From NCBI RefSeq assembly GCF_001640805.2, contig NC_066845.1:20152307-20216306 (forward strand): DNA of 64,000 bases, read 5' to 3'. Of this stretch, positions 24,739-49,110 are shown one piece after another. Position numbers and translations under genes: made by a program. The DNA comes from Lates calcarifer. Lineage: Eukaryota > Chordata > Actinopteri > Centropomidae. Numbering within the stretch: the first letter of the stretch is position 1; each line of letters opens with the position of its first letter. The notes below the pieces were generated by a model that worked only from the letters and a program-made list of their open reading frames with translations, was not told the DNA's origin and searched no databases.

Positions 24739-24984
24739 TTTTTTCCTTATTTACTACAACTGTAGTTCCCATCCTGTGGTCTGTTGAATAGGTGACTGAC
24801 AGTCACAGGTGTTTTTTTTTTCTCATCTCACTTCAGATAATAGCCTAATGTCATGACAGAAAGGGGTCATCAAAGAGGTGGTATAAAGTGGTTTTACACA
24901 GTAGATTACATTCACATTCCTTTCTGCAATGAGAATAAAATGATCCACTGTGTAAAATACACAAAATAGGTTATATAATAATAT

Positions 24985-25195
24985 AGGGGCAATGATCTAT
25001 CCATCCATTATCTATACTGCTTATCGCGGGAGGGCTGGGGCCTATCTCTGGTTACATTGAGCCAGAGGTGGGGTACACCCTGTATGGATCACCAGTCCAT
25101 CACAGGGGCAACATATACAGACAAACAACAATTCACACTCATATTTACACCAGTGAAAATTATATATGTCGCTCAGAGCTTATAGTAATGACAAA
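24985..25195 (+). repeat. Teleost RTE/SINE-type interspersed repeat, plus orientation
   Basis: CTATCCATCCATTATCTATA, CTGCTTATCGCGGG, GAGGTGGGGTACACCCTG, CACCAGTCCATCACAGGGGC and CAACAATTCACACTCATA are the characteristic order of a very common fish repeat 3' region. Minus copies are at 16.74-16.89 and 32.57-32.72 kb. Confidence 0.75.
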
Positions 25196-25204
25196 AGGCA
25201 GTGG

Positions 25205-25205
<1 letters not shown>

Positions 25206-25243
<38 letters not shown>

Positions 25244-25249
25244 TGTGTG
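25206..25249. repeat. (GT)n microsatellite
   Basis: About 22 GT units with one interruption (TAT). It causes the poly-Val/Cys open frames seen here. Confidence 0.95.
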
Positions 25250-26089
25250 GTTGGAGAGTGGAAAGGAGGCTGGCAGAGGAAGTGCTGGATTCAGATGACT
25301 TAGCACAAGAAATGAGCCAGGTTTCTGAATTTAAAGTCAATTCACTCCATGCAAACTGTCTCCCAGTCTGGCCGATGATCCTGAGGGACTCTGGAACATG
25401 AAAACATTTCTGAATTCCAAATGTTATTTCTGACCTTTAGATTGATTGGCTTTCAGTAGTTTGGTCTAAACGTTCCTTTACCTCCCACTGAAAATTCAAA
25501 CTCAATTATTTGTGAAGAATGTGAGACTCTGTGTGTTGCCTTTGATGACCTGCTGGTACCCTAATTACCCTCAGAATGTGCACAGGGGTGATAGATTAAT
25601 TCCCTCAGCAAAGATCAATGAATATGCTGATGAGTTAGAGAAGCAGTGCATGATCATTCATTCCTTCTTTGCCCACTTATTCATGTTCATGGTAATGTAG
25701 GAATAGATGCAATCCCAACATGCAACAGAGATACACTACCTTTCCATTAGAGGGGAGAATCTGATAATATAATATTCTATTGACTCCCCTTCTCCACTAT
25801 AAGGTCAGAGGTCAGGGTCAGCAACAGAATGGCCATGTCTTGCTCAGGGAGACCTAATAAGTGTGGATGTCTGCACAGAAAAAGGACAACATTGGTTGAA
25901 GGACTACAGTAATTGATTAAATGTAACCTGATGATTGATTTGATTTGTAGCTAGCACATGCTTCTCTCTGTGACACATATATTGGAGTGTGCACAGTGGT
26001 TGAGGTTGTGCACCACTTGAAATTTGAAACAACCATATCGGTGTTCCTCTGTTCAGGTCTGAGTAAGTCAACAGGAACTGAAACTTCTT

Positions 26090-26340
26090 GTTAATTTATA
26101 CTATAAATTACAACCAACAAGTGGTGGGGACAATTTATACTATAAATTAACAACTCATAACTCATAAGAACACAATTCATCTTCAAAAAATTGGAATCTC
26201 AGAAGATGAAACAGTTGTGCTGACAGTCACTCAGGTGATTTAACACATGACCAGCTTGGCAGGTGTGTAAACCTATTTGTGAAGTGATGTCATAAGTGTG
26301 CCAGATAAACCCAACAAGTGGTGGGGACAACTGATGCAAC
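26090..26340. repeat. Local direct duplications of unknown origin
   Basis: ATTTATACTATAAATTA occurs at about 26095 and again at about 26132, and CAACAAGTGGTGGGGACAA occurs at about 26112 and again about 195 bp further on. The segment may be the remains of an LTR-type or other repeat; no termini were found. Confidence 0.4.
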
Positions 26341-27000
26341 TTGAAGCAAGAGCTGGGATTAACTGTTCACTGGCTCTAGAAATAATGCATTACAAATACT
26401 CTTAGTAACGCTACACTTGTACTTTATCAGAGCTACTTAATCAAATGTTTTTCTTTCATTTAAGTATATTTGTATTTATGTAGAAGGATTTATGTATATT
26501 TGGTCAAGGAGATAGGATGGGATTGGACAGGACAGAGTAGGACAGGATAAGCCTTTTTACAGTCAACTGACATTAAGAGAAAAGGAACACAACAAGAATT
26601 GCACTACTTTAAACAGGCTTCACAGGGCAGTATTCTTATTCATACTCTATTCCTGTTAGCTATTATCTTGCTACCACTGTGATTCAGTTTCTTTACAGGG
26701 GTCTTCATAGTTTTATCCTCTTGATTAAAAAAATAGCTTTTTTATTTTTGTATTTTTCTCTCTTTTGTCCACACCGTTTTGCCAGAGTGATACTGCACTT
26801 CTTTACTTAATGTCACAATACAGGCTGCTTTTTAATGTTGAAATTGTTTTATATTGTTATAGTTTTAATTTTTCCATAAACAGTGTATTTTTAATTTTTA
26901 AATAAATATATCAAGCATAACACACCACTAACATAAAATAATTTAGAACACATTGTGGCAGCTTAATCCAATTAAATTATGGGGTTGTGTGCTCTGCCCC

Positions 27001-27247
27001 TTTAAGAATGTAGTCAAAACAAAGCGTGGACTGGCCAGCCGTACGGAAGTGGTTTTGTGTCCGTGGTTACCCACAATAGTATGTGGGAAATGAGAGTTGC
27101 TACATGTATCAAATTTATTTAGCTCTGTTAGCTTCTTTCATTTCATTAACTATATTTTATTATTCCATAACATTATTTTGATATCGCCTTAACTTAACGA
27201 AGGATAGCTAGCTAGCTTGTTAGCTAGCTTGGTTAACGCAAGCAGCC
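27001..27247 (+). promoter_or_regulatory. Promoter and 5' UTR region of the tspan15-like gene
   Basis: Upstream of the ATG lies an ETS-type core ACGGAAGT at 27043-27050 inside a small CpG-containing stretch, with no clear TATA box. Runs of CTAGCTAGCTTG near 27208 lie in the presumed 5' UTR. The start site is not determinable. Confidence 0.35.
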
Positions 27248-39734
<12,487 letters not shown>

Positions 39735-40493
39735 GTGGTCTTTTTTGCCCTTTCTTGCCTTTTGGGTTTTTGCCTTTTTTCTGTCATCGTATTCATTGCG
39801 TTTTGTTGGAGTTGTGTTGCACTATTTAATGGTTGAACATGTCAGTCATTGGAACAAGAGAAATTTGGTGAGCTAAAGGGATCAGAAGTACTTTGGCACT
39901 TTGTTGATGAATTTGTTTACAACAAAATTTGAAAGAACAACATGCAACATTGGCTTTTTAAAAAAATGTTTCATTTTGTTTGTGACAGTTCATATTTAAA
40001 GATTTATGGCATTACTGTATATCACATTTAACTTTTAATTTTTTAGCCCTTGAAATTGAGCTGTGTCTCATGTGCTAAAGCTTACCTCAGGCTATTTTGA
40101 AAATAGCCCAGTAGTCAGAGGACAGTAATATTTGGTGTGTAAATTAATGGTAGCTTGAAAAGACGTTTTTCAGTGTTGGAGAAATAGGAATAGCCAAGTA
40201 TGTCTTGCGTGTAGCATCTGTGACGGATGTATACAGTTTGTGTATTATTTCTTTTTATTATGATTTGTATTTGATTTTGTGCAATCAGTGTACAGTGTAA
40301 GACTGATAGTTGTGAAGTAACATGGGATGCATGTTTTGTACTGTATATGAAGTATGTTTAAAAAAAAAAAAACTTGGTTTACATGTTAGGCTCTCATCAG
40401 GGGGACTTCAGTCAATTCCATTTTTAAACTAAACTTTTTATTCCTCCCATCTTTTAAAGGAACAACTAAAAGGATTATCCAGACTACAAATTC

Positions 40494-40499
40494 AATAAA
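40494..40499 (+). terminator. Poly(A) signal AATAAA (proximal candidate)
   Basis: A canonical hexamer about 760 bp after the tspan15-like stop. The downstream sequence is less clearly GU-rich than after the next signal. Confidence 0.5.
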
Positions 40500-40590
40500 A
40501 AGCTACTCTGATGATTTTTTGTATCTGAGTTATGCACTGTTTTGAGCTTCCCCCTAGCTCCTGCCTTGTATCAGCACAATTGTTCTTGTC

Positions 40591-40596
40591 AATAAA
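40591..40596 (+). terminator. Poly(A) signal AATAAA (distal, preferred)
   Basis: A canonical hexamer followed 17-29 bases later by GATTTTTGTGGTG, a U/GU-rich downstream element. This places cleavage near 40612-40620. Confidence 0.7.
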
Positions 40597-41121
40597 GCTG
40601 AATTTGTCTACTGATTTTTGTGGTGCATTGCTGCTTTGCATGACGAAATAATGAAGAATGCTATACATTTCATCTGCAAACTGAAACATTTTTCCTGCCA
40701 CCAGAGAGGACTATTTGCCCCCACCAGCTTCTAACTCACCAACAGCAGTGATTTTGCAATAGTAAGGAACTTGCTTGAAATCTCATTGGAAATTGTTACC
40801 TAGTAAAGTTTGTTTGTAAAGGCATTATTTAGTCATTTAAATTCCTCTTCAAGAAAATGCTAATCCAGAACAAATCACAGAGCCTTACCTCAAAAAACTA
40901 ACTCCAGGGGTGAAATGATTGCTTTCATACTTTAAGAAGTAACAGGAACTAAGCAGTCTGAATGCTATGAAATCCAATCCAAGGTTCATTGATCTGGGGC
41001 AAACAGGAAGCCAAGAGCATCGCTGAATAAGGTAAACTATTCTGAATAAATCATTTGTACCCTAATGACTGATATCTCTTACTTTCAGTACTGTTCTCTC
41101 AAAACTTAGAAAGACAATAGT

Positions 41122-41732
41122 AAATAACTGGAAAAGTATTCAAACCCACAAATCCACATTCAGTAGCCCATAAACATGGGTTAGTGGGCTGACTAGGATT
41201 CTTCATCATCAGGCAGGCAAACTGAGGCAAGAAGGGCCTTGGTCAGGGATATGACCAAGAACCCCATGATCACTCTAAAACCTGCTCCAGAGTTTACATG
41301 ACCTTAAACTGGAGCAAGGTTTTACCTTTCAGCTCAAGAATGACCCAAAGCCTACAGCCAAGACAAAGCTTTAAGGGCTTTGGGACAAGCCTCTGACTGT
41401 CCCTGGTTGGCTCAGCCAAAGGCCAGATTTAAAATGGGATTAATTTCTCAATCCAGGTGTGCAAAGTTTATAGAGACATACCCAAGATGATTCAAAGCTG
41501 TAATTGCTGCTGAAGGGCCTTCTACAAAGTACTGAATTAATGGTCCGAATACTTTTATAAATGAGATATTTCAGTTTTTGATTTTAAATAAATTCACAAA
41601 AATGGCTAAGGCATTATGAATTGTTGTGTGTTGATGGGCAGAAATGGCAGCTTTATCCACATACAGTTCAATATACAACAAAATAAAATGCAATAAGTGA
41701 ATTTGCTTGAATACCTTCTGAAGCCACTGTAT
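41122..41732 (+). mobile_element. Internally deleted Tc1-like element
   Basis: The left end near 41122-41150 (GGAAAAGTATTCAAACCC) and the right end near 41704-41732 (GAATACCTTCTGAAGCCACT) are diverged inverted repeats of the salmonid-type Tc1 family, whose ends read like CGGAAAGTATTCAGACCC. The interior keeps transposase 3' sequence (GGTGTGCAAAGTTTATAG, ATACCCAAGATGATTCAAAG) and the 3' flank TCTACAAAGTACTGAATTAA. At about 610 bp it is well under half a full element and is full of stops. Confidence 0.75.
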
Positions 41733-42125
41733 ATTGTTGGACAGTGACAAAAACTAAGGTGTGTAGGTCAACCTTGAATCTTTGATCCTGACTGGACTAA
41801 GAGTGCCCAGAATGCATAGCATGTTTATTCATAGGGCAGAATTTTTAAGTGCATCTACTAATTTATTCACCATTTTACAAAGGTTGATCTCCACGTGTTC
41901 TTGTTTCCCCCTTCCCCTGTTTTCACACAATGCCTCCTTAAAGCTCTCTCTCTGGCTGAGATACACCAGCCATACTAATTCAATTCACAAGTTGCGCATT
42001 AATGCACACAGCTCTTGCTCCTTCTGCAGGTCATCCCTCCTCATCCACTTCTCACCTCTCTTCCTCCCTCATCACAATGATCAAGAGACAGCAGGTGGGA
42101 TAATGAGGGGATGAATTGCGTCAGC

Positions 42126-42157
42126 AAAAAAAACAAAAAAAAAAAACAAAAAGAAAT
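42126..42157. repeat. A-rich run
   Basis: A stretch of A with occasional C and G, possibly an old retroposon tail. Confidence 0.8.
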
Positions 42158-42649
42158 AAAAACCCTCAATGGCCTAAGCGCAGGATGTGCGCACATCCAA
42201 ACAAGCTGTTATTATGATAATATGGACAGGATTTTTGTTGTTACAATCAGAAGAGGAAACACACACACACACAGTTTCCACACCCTTATCTATCAGACAA
42301 CAGGCTTAGGAACTTGTAGGCTCAGTATCAATAACACTTGTCTCAAAGAGCATATTTATGGAGCTCAGATAATAATGTACAATTTTCAGGATTCTTTGAA
42401 AATTGCTGAAATTACACCAGTCATTGCAGCAGCTACCAGTACATACTGTCAGCAACCTACAGCCATATGATCACAAGAGCTGGTGAACCGCAGAACAGGT
42501 AGCTGATATAATCCTGTTTTTGATCATTACATTATTCCCAGTATTCATGCTAAGATGTGAATGTGTTTCTTAGAATAGATGAGGAAAAACAGAGTTCATT
42601 TAATACCAAGGTATGTCTGAATATCTGCCACCACAGATCAACACGATCA

Positions 42650-42675
42650 AAAACAAACAAACAAACAAACAAACA
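42650..42675. repeat. (AAAC)n microsatellite
   Basis: About six CAAA units. Confidence 0.9.
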
Positions 42676-43789
42676 TGACTCATCATAACCACAAATATAT
42701 CATTTGGTCAAGTCTTCTAATGATGCTTATTTTATCTCTGCTCCATATTATAATGCTGGCAATGTACAGCAGTGGTGAAAGAAATATTCAGATATTAAGG
42801 TAAAAGCAGCAAGGCCACATTATAAAACTATTCCACTACAAGACCTGCATTCAAAACAAAAGTGCAGTATTATTACTAAAAGATAATTACACATATCAAA
42901 AGCTAAAGGTATTCATATCGAATGGACCATTTTGATATAGAATTATTGCATTATTACTATTAATGCATTAACATATAAGTGGTAGTTTGATTTTTCTAGC
43001 TGGTCAAGATGGAGCTAATTTTAAGTGCTTTATATTTGTATGGGTTGTTTAATCTATAAGAATACAACAGATTTCATGCATTGTTATTTCATATTTTATA
43101 TTCTGTTTAAATGCAAATTATTAACCATAACAATAATTTTTTTGTTTATTTTATCATAATTATCTTGCTGTTGATCTGTTACATCTGCACACATTTGTGT
43201 ATTTTTGATACCTGTACATACCTGCGTGTATACAGATTCACTGTTTTCCTATACCTCATCTGTGTAATTCCAACAAAGCACCATGCTATAGCAAGTGAAG
43301 ACAATATATGATATATACCAGACTTACAACCACCATGTACAGATTACCAACATTATATATATGTAGTGATGTGTTTTGTTTTGTGATTCATGTATGATCT
43401 GGCTGTTGTGACACTGCACACTATCAGTGTTTTATAAATTCATGTTTTGTTGTATGTTCAATCTTAACTTTTAATGTAAGGTGTTAGATGTAGTGGTGTT
43501 AAAAGTACAACATGTCTCTCAGAAATGTGGTGGAGTAAGAGCATAAGGAAAATGTGAATACTAGTATTAATACTACTACTAAATACTAAGTGTTGTATGT
43601 AAAGCGAAGATCCTGAATCAGTGTAACCCCTAAATCAGTAGTGGAAGTATTCAGCCCCTTTATGTACAAGTCCCAATACAATAGTGAAGAAATGTTCTAT
43701 TACAAATAAAAGTCCTGTATCCAAAATCCTACTGAAGTAAATGTACATGAATCCAGAACAGGATTGTTTCTCCTTATGTACAAAAGACT

Positions 43790-44698
43790 TTAATGACCAA
43801 GTGCCATCATGTCTTAAGGACCTCATTGTACACTGGTATCCCAATAGAACACTTTGTTTTAAATACAGGTTTATTTGTGGTCGCTAGAGTTTCCATGCAT
43901 AGAATGGGACGCAGAGCCTTCAGCTATCAGGTTCCTCTCCTGTGGAATCTTCTTCCAGATTTAGGTCCAGGAGGGAGACACCATCTCTATATTTAAGATT
44001 AGGCTTAAAACTTTGTTCTTTGATAAAGCTTATAGTTAGGGCTCCAGCCGAGCCCGGAACCATCCTTTAGTTATACTGCTTTGGGTCGAAGCAGCTGGGG
44101 GGACTCACATGATGCACTGAACACTTCTCTTTTCTCTCTCCTTCTCCATATGTTCACATCACACCACTGCCCGTCGTTACCTTTGTGTCTTCTCTCTCCT
44201 GTAGTTTTTCTCCCTGTCTTCACTCTGCAAGTATCTCTGACTCCGGAGCTGCAGGCTACGGATCTGCTCCTACTACTCAACACTCATCATCATTGTTGGT
44301 AATTTCACTATTGTTATTATCATTACTGTTAATTGGCATTGCCATCACTGTTGCTGTTATTATCAATAACACTATTACACCTATTAACACTATTATTATT
44401 ATCATTATAACAACCAATGCTTGACAGTGCTTGAATACAACAGTACACACAGCTACATTCCTGTCCTCTTTCTCAGTCAAGGCAGACAGCTCCCCACCCT
44501 GAGCCTGGTTCTGTTGGAGGTTTCTTCCTGTTAAAAGGGAGTTTCTCATCTCCATTGGTGAAGTGCTTGCTCATGGTGGGAACTGTTGGGTTTCTCTCCA
44601 TTACATTGCAAGGTCTTGATCTTACAACAACTCAGAGATCATGTGTGTTCTGATTTGGTGCTATGTAAGTAAACTGAATTGAAATAAATTGAATTTAA
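43790..44698 (+). mobile_element. LINE 3' end: reverse-transcriptase ORF C-terminus, 3' UTR, TTGAA tail (copy B)
   Basis: PSCLKDL, then RRAFSYQVPLLWNLLP and, after a frameshift near 43970, GDTISIFKIRLKTLFFDKAY: the C-terminal 'RAF..APxLWNxLP...FKxRLKTxLF' signature of L2-group fish LINEs. About 450 bp of 3' UTR with TCCGGAGCTGCAGGCTACGG follows. Then come CCCACCCTGAGCCTGGTTCT, GAACTGTTGGGTTTCTCTC, and a GAATTGAAATAAATTGAAT tail. This copy links the anonymous repeats at 5.87 and 47.60 kb to a LINE. It is inactive. Confidence 0.8.
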
Positions 44699-47424
44699 TA
44701 AATATTGTCAGCAAATTGTACTTTATGTATCCAATGTAAAAGCACACAACGTGCATCTGAATGGCCTCTTTCAAATGGTAAGAGGCATTTTAGTACTGTA
44801 ACTGGTGAAAGTGGGCTAATTTTAACAGCTTTGTACTCTGCTAGGCAGATTAATATATACTAATGACTCACAATTTATAAGATGATCATACATTTTGTAT
44901 GTAAAGTCTTAATCTGCAAAGTAACTAGTAACAGTAGTTTGCAGTAAAAAGGGACAGTAGAAAGGGACATTAATATGTAGCAGAAAAATGGAAATACTCA
45001 AGTAAAGTACAAGTACAGCACTAGTAAAAATATTTACTTATATTCAACCACATTGCAATGCATCTTAATGGCTGCTAGGTATCAGGCTGCAGGTGAAGAA
45101 TTCAATATAGGAATTCAATGAAGAGTTACCCAATTAACACCCATCAGAGGGCTCTAGGATCTCTGTTATTATATGTTTTTTTTAAGTTCATGTTAATGCA
45201 GGATTCTGCCAAATTCTTCCCAATGTGCAATTGTATTTTGAACGGCTGTAGTCACTGCTATTATTTTCCCTGTATAAAGAACATACTGTCACACATCATC
45301 ACATTAGTCTCTGTAGCTCCCACTCCCTCTTAATATTAGCAGGACAGACAAGTGTCCATACCCTTGTGTACCCTTGATTGAATTACCTATGTATCTGGCT
45401 TCAGTTATGGGGTAAGCTTGAGCAAGCAGTCTGCAGTCAATTTCACACTGAACGCTCCATGTGCTGTGGAGTAAAAAGACAGATTTCATACTTTTACCAG
45501 AGGCTTCTCCCACAGGGTATCAAGGCTACATATTGCTTCAATTGGATGGTTACACAGGGGCGTCTTGTCATATGTGTCCCCTGTGTCTCATCCTCCTACT
45601 TAACCTCTTTATGGATTCAGCACTCTTTATAGCTGTACTTCCTCAGATCTGCAGTCCCACTCCATTAGGTTTTAACAGACTACCTTTAATAGCCTCCCTC
45701 TAGTCGTCTCCGCTCTATGAGTTTGTACAATGTGAGGAGAGGCAGGGGGATTATCATCGGCACAATCAACTGAACAAGCTGAAAGAGTTTTTTTAGAAAG
45801 AAAGTTTATCAATGCCATCTATCATTTTGAAAACGTAGCAACCCGCCCACATGCTGACTGTTAGAAATCATCTGTCTTCGATGTTCAGGAGATTTCACAA
45901 GTTATTTTGTGATGAAATGCTGTCATTTACTTTCTGGATGTAGCTATTTTCCCTCAGTGTGCCTTATCTACCTCCATTACATTCACAAATTTTCTCCCAG
46001 AAGCCCTATTGAAAGCACAAAGAGTGCCAATTGTTACGCTCTGTAAAAAATTAGTGTGTCCCTGTATAAGAATATCTAAACCTAGTTGTATGTTTATAAT
46101 GTAATTGTGAGACCTTGATCAAAACACATTATTGTCCTCTGTTGTCTTACTATGATGGATTTCATTTTTTACAAGAATATAGGGTGTCATCCACCTTGAT
46201 TGTGATTCACTACTGCACACTAACTGGAGTGGTTTGTATTTTCCTGCACCAAAATAATACCAAACCAAGATTGTCTAACAAGGTAGTAAAGCCCAGCCTG
46301 CCTTAGGTATATAAATATGTGGAACACTATTTCTACTGCTTTATATACTTTACGTAAACAGGAAAATAGTGATCTCTCATCATATGCATTGTGTCCCTAC
46401 AACTTCAGGGTTGATGAATGACCACCCATTTAACAGTCATTAAGGACACTGTGGAGATGAGTCAAGAGTGACAGTTTAATCCTCCCTGGAGAAATCATTT
46501 AAGAATAGAACTGAAAACCTCATTTCCACAATGCCATACATCTTTTGGATATCTTTACCTAAAGCTATAAAATATGGAAGTCCTAATATGTTAAAAGCCC
46601 AGGCCAGCCTAGAGCTTATGACCATTTCAAAAGTACCAGCATTAGTGGTGTTTTAGCCGTGTGTTGTTTCGTAGGCAGACATCTCTATTTGTCAGTGACG
46701 GTTGTCTGATTTTACAGCCAGACTCTATCAGCTGTGATGAGTCTGTTGTCTAAGTGCAGGACATCACCATGTGGCCTTCAGTCTGCTCAGTGGTGAGGAA
46801 GATCAATAATGATGATGGAAGAATGGTTCATAGTTTAAAGGGTCAGTTTATCCATCACAGAAAAAGTCCTTTTTTCCCCACTTATCCATAGCTTTATCTA
46901 ACCATGAGGATAGTTTTATATATATTTTATATGCTGAAATTGTAAGACATGAGAACATTTCAACAAGAAGGAGCACCTCTACTGGTTGCCTTTAGATCAT
47001 TTTAGATATCCTGAGAAATATTGTAATCCACGTGTTCTGGACAGTAGACCTGTCTTTAGGCAAGAAGTTCTTCTCTTGAGCTCAGTACCTGATAAAGGTT
47101 TACTAAAATGTTCAAATTCTGTGGCCATTATAATCATTATGAACAGTAACCACCAGACTCAGTGGCTCCCAGTAGAATGCCACAGTACCATTATTGATCC
47201 ACCTCCGTGTTCATTCCTTTTTACAAAGTATCCTAGAGCATGTATAGTAGCACTCACATGCCTTAAGCAAAGAGATACAAGAGATAAAAACAGAGGTTAA
47301 TAGTTTGAATCAAACATGGTTTGTTGAAATCCTTATGGCTGTCTTTATACACAAACATGAATGTCGATAGAAAGGGGACTTGTTTACAAGTAAGTCCCAA
47401 GCCACAAAGGTCATTATGTGCTTA

Positions 47425-48450
47425 TTAGCCATGTCATCAGTCAGTCAGTCCATCATTGAGGTCTGGACTGAAGTATCTCAATAGCTATTTGGATTGCATT
47501 GAAATTTTGTACATACATTTATGGTGCCCACACTAGGAATTCTAATGATTACCACTAGCATCTATTGGATAGATTGCTATTGCTATATAACTATTGGATG
47601 AATTCAATTCAATTCAATTCAATTTTATTTATATAGTGCCATATCACAACAAAAGTCATCTCAAGGCACTTTTCATATAGAGCAGGTCTAGACCGTACTC
47701 TTTAAAATAGGTATTTACAGAGAGAGACCCAACAAATCCCACCATGAGCAGCACTAGGCGACAGTGGCAAGGAAAAACTTCCTTTTAAGAGGCAGAAACC
47801 TCGAGCAGAACCGGACTCAGGGTGGGCGGCCATCTGCCTCGACCGGTTGGGTTAAGAAGGAGAGAGAGAGGGAGAGAGAATAGCGAGATAAGAACATTGC
47901 ATAACACAGGTTCCATATAAAACGTAAGGTGATGCCAATAATACAACAGTAGTAATGATAGTAATGATAATTAAAGTATTAACTGTTAACATAGCAATAC
48001 AGCTAATAGCAGTGTAAGTAATTTCTAATTCTAGCAGCAGGTGTTGAGTGGAGTTGTAGGAGCAGCAGGAGACTTGTCATCACAGATCAGACTCTACAGC
48101 TCCAGAGGCAGAAATACCTGCAGAAAGAGAATCCAGTATCCAGTAAAGTATCTAAGCAGCTTTGACACCAACTAGCACAAAATTTTGGTACAGACATTCA
48201 TGCTTCCCAAGAAAATGAATAATGATGAGTGATACTCCCTAGACATTTTCTTTAACACCACAATAAGATTGACATTTGGTGTTTTGAATGAAATGTTGGA
48301 TGACGCTAAACTAAGGAGTTTAACATGGTAGGCTAAAAATTATATCTGCAAGTCATCAGCACTTATTGAGAGCATTTTGCCATGCTGATATTAGCATTTA
48401 GCTCTAAGCACTACATGTGCTTAAAGACAGTCTCACAGAGTAGCTTTAGA
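47425..48450 (+). repeat. Common percomorph interspersed repeat, split by a LINE insertion
   Basis: The left part 47425-47600 (GTCTGGACTGAAGTATCTCA, GAAATTTTGTACATACATTT, AACTATTGGATG) and the right part about 48176-48450 (AAATTTTGGTACAGACATTC, GATTGACATTTGGTGTTTTG, GATATTAGCATTTAGCTC) are consecutive portions of one repeat in the order seen in other copies. The 575 bp between them is a LINE 3' end. Confidence 0.65.
47601..48175 (-). mobile_element. 5'-truncated LINE 3' end with AATTC/GAATT tail, nested (copy C)
   Basis: Minus orientation: the tail (GAATT)n is at the left edge 47601-47622, then the 3' UTR with GCGGCCATCTGCCTC and CTCGAGCAGAACCGGACTC, shared with copy A. Further out, AGCTCCAGAGGCAGAAATA corresponds to the TCCGGAGCTG block of copy B. 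It contains no reverse-transcriptase coding sequence. It looks the least diverged of the three copies in the tail. Confidence 0.75.
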
Positions 48451-48779
48451 TTCTTTGTCTTTTATTTATTTATGTATTTTAGCAATGAAGATAAATATTG
48501 CAGGCCATACCAAAAATAAATAGGGACTATGTTATAGGCCCAGAAGAGAGGGAATTGAAAAGCACAATAGCTGGCAGCAAACATGATGGTCTGAAAGGAT
48601 TTTGGATTTCTTCATAATGTGGGTTACCAGTTAAAATAAAAAAAAAAAGCCTAATGTAAAAAGTGATATATCATGTATCATCTGTAACCACTCTAACCCT
48701 CCAAATCCATTCTTAACCCGCAGTGTGTTTTCCTGAGCAGCATCCTGTAGCTTTATCACTTATCCTTTATCATTTTTTC

Positions 48780-49110
48780 CACAGTGCTATATATTGACCT
48801 GTTGGTACAGTATATGGAGGGATTTTCTATTGGTGGTTGGTGTCAACCATATTCTGAAACAACTTCCTGCCTGGAGCTCTCTGCTGAGTCCTAGTTCACC
48901 AATTATTGAACCAGTCATGAGAGAGAGAGGGACAGAGCGAGAGCCAGTCTGACAGACAGACAGAGACAAATAGAAAGGAGCTTTTCTCTGTGCTGAGTTT
49001 GTACCATTCAATAGTTTGTTGGAGCTCCACTGGCATGTTTTTGTTGATGCGACCCTACAAGCAGCAAAGGCCGGTTCTCCTTTCAATTATTCCAGCTCAC
49101 AACTAATCCA
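48780..49110 (+). promoter_or_regulatory. Possible first non-coding exon and promoter of slc4a5
   Basis: The first slc4a5 coding exon begins one base before its ATG, after an acceptor, so at least one untranslated exon must lie upstream. Here TATATATT at 48787-48794 is followed by a purine-rich stretch and, at 49110, a good donor (AATCCAG then GTAGGC). This is a guess from composition and splice context only. Confidence 0.25.

Larger units (their letters stand above)
12841..27000. other. Spacer between divergent tacr1 and tspan15-like genes, 14 kb
   Basis: No gene was recognised. The spacer holds an inverted duplication (13.6-14.2 and 15.9-16.4 kb), LINE, SINE, Penelope-like and palindromic elements, microsatellites, and AT-rich unique DNA (12.85-13.6, 14.2-15.9, 17.0-18.5, 20.7-22.2, 25.4-26.0 and 26.4-27.0 kb) in which I see no structure. 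Open frames of 60-125 codons here have no recognisable domains. Confidence 0.75.
39735..40620 (+). other. tspan15: 3' UTR of the tspan15-like gene
   Basis: About 880 bp, AT-rich and open-frame-poor, following the stop codon. It includes a 12-base A run near 40360. It is expected to end shortly after the poly(A) signal at 40591. Confidence 0.7.

Noticed and set aside
26115..26330. Repeated CAACAAGTGGTGGGGACAA as a possible retroelement primer-binding site
   Set aside because: It does not match a tRNA 3' end that I can name, and no LTR pair or gag/pol frame is nearby; reported only as a duplication.
42100..42470. 119-codon frame beginning with a poly-Lys stretch
   Set aside because: The Lys run is an A-rich repeat and the remainder has no recognisable domain.
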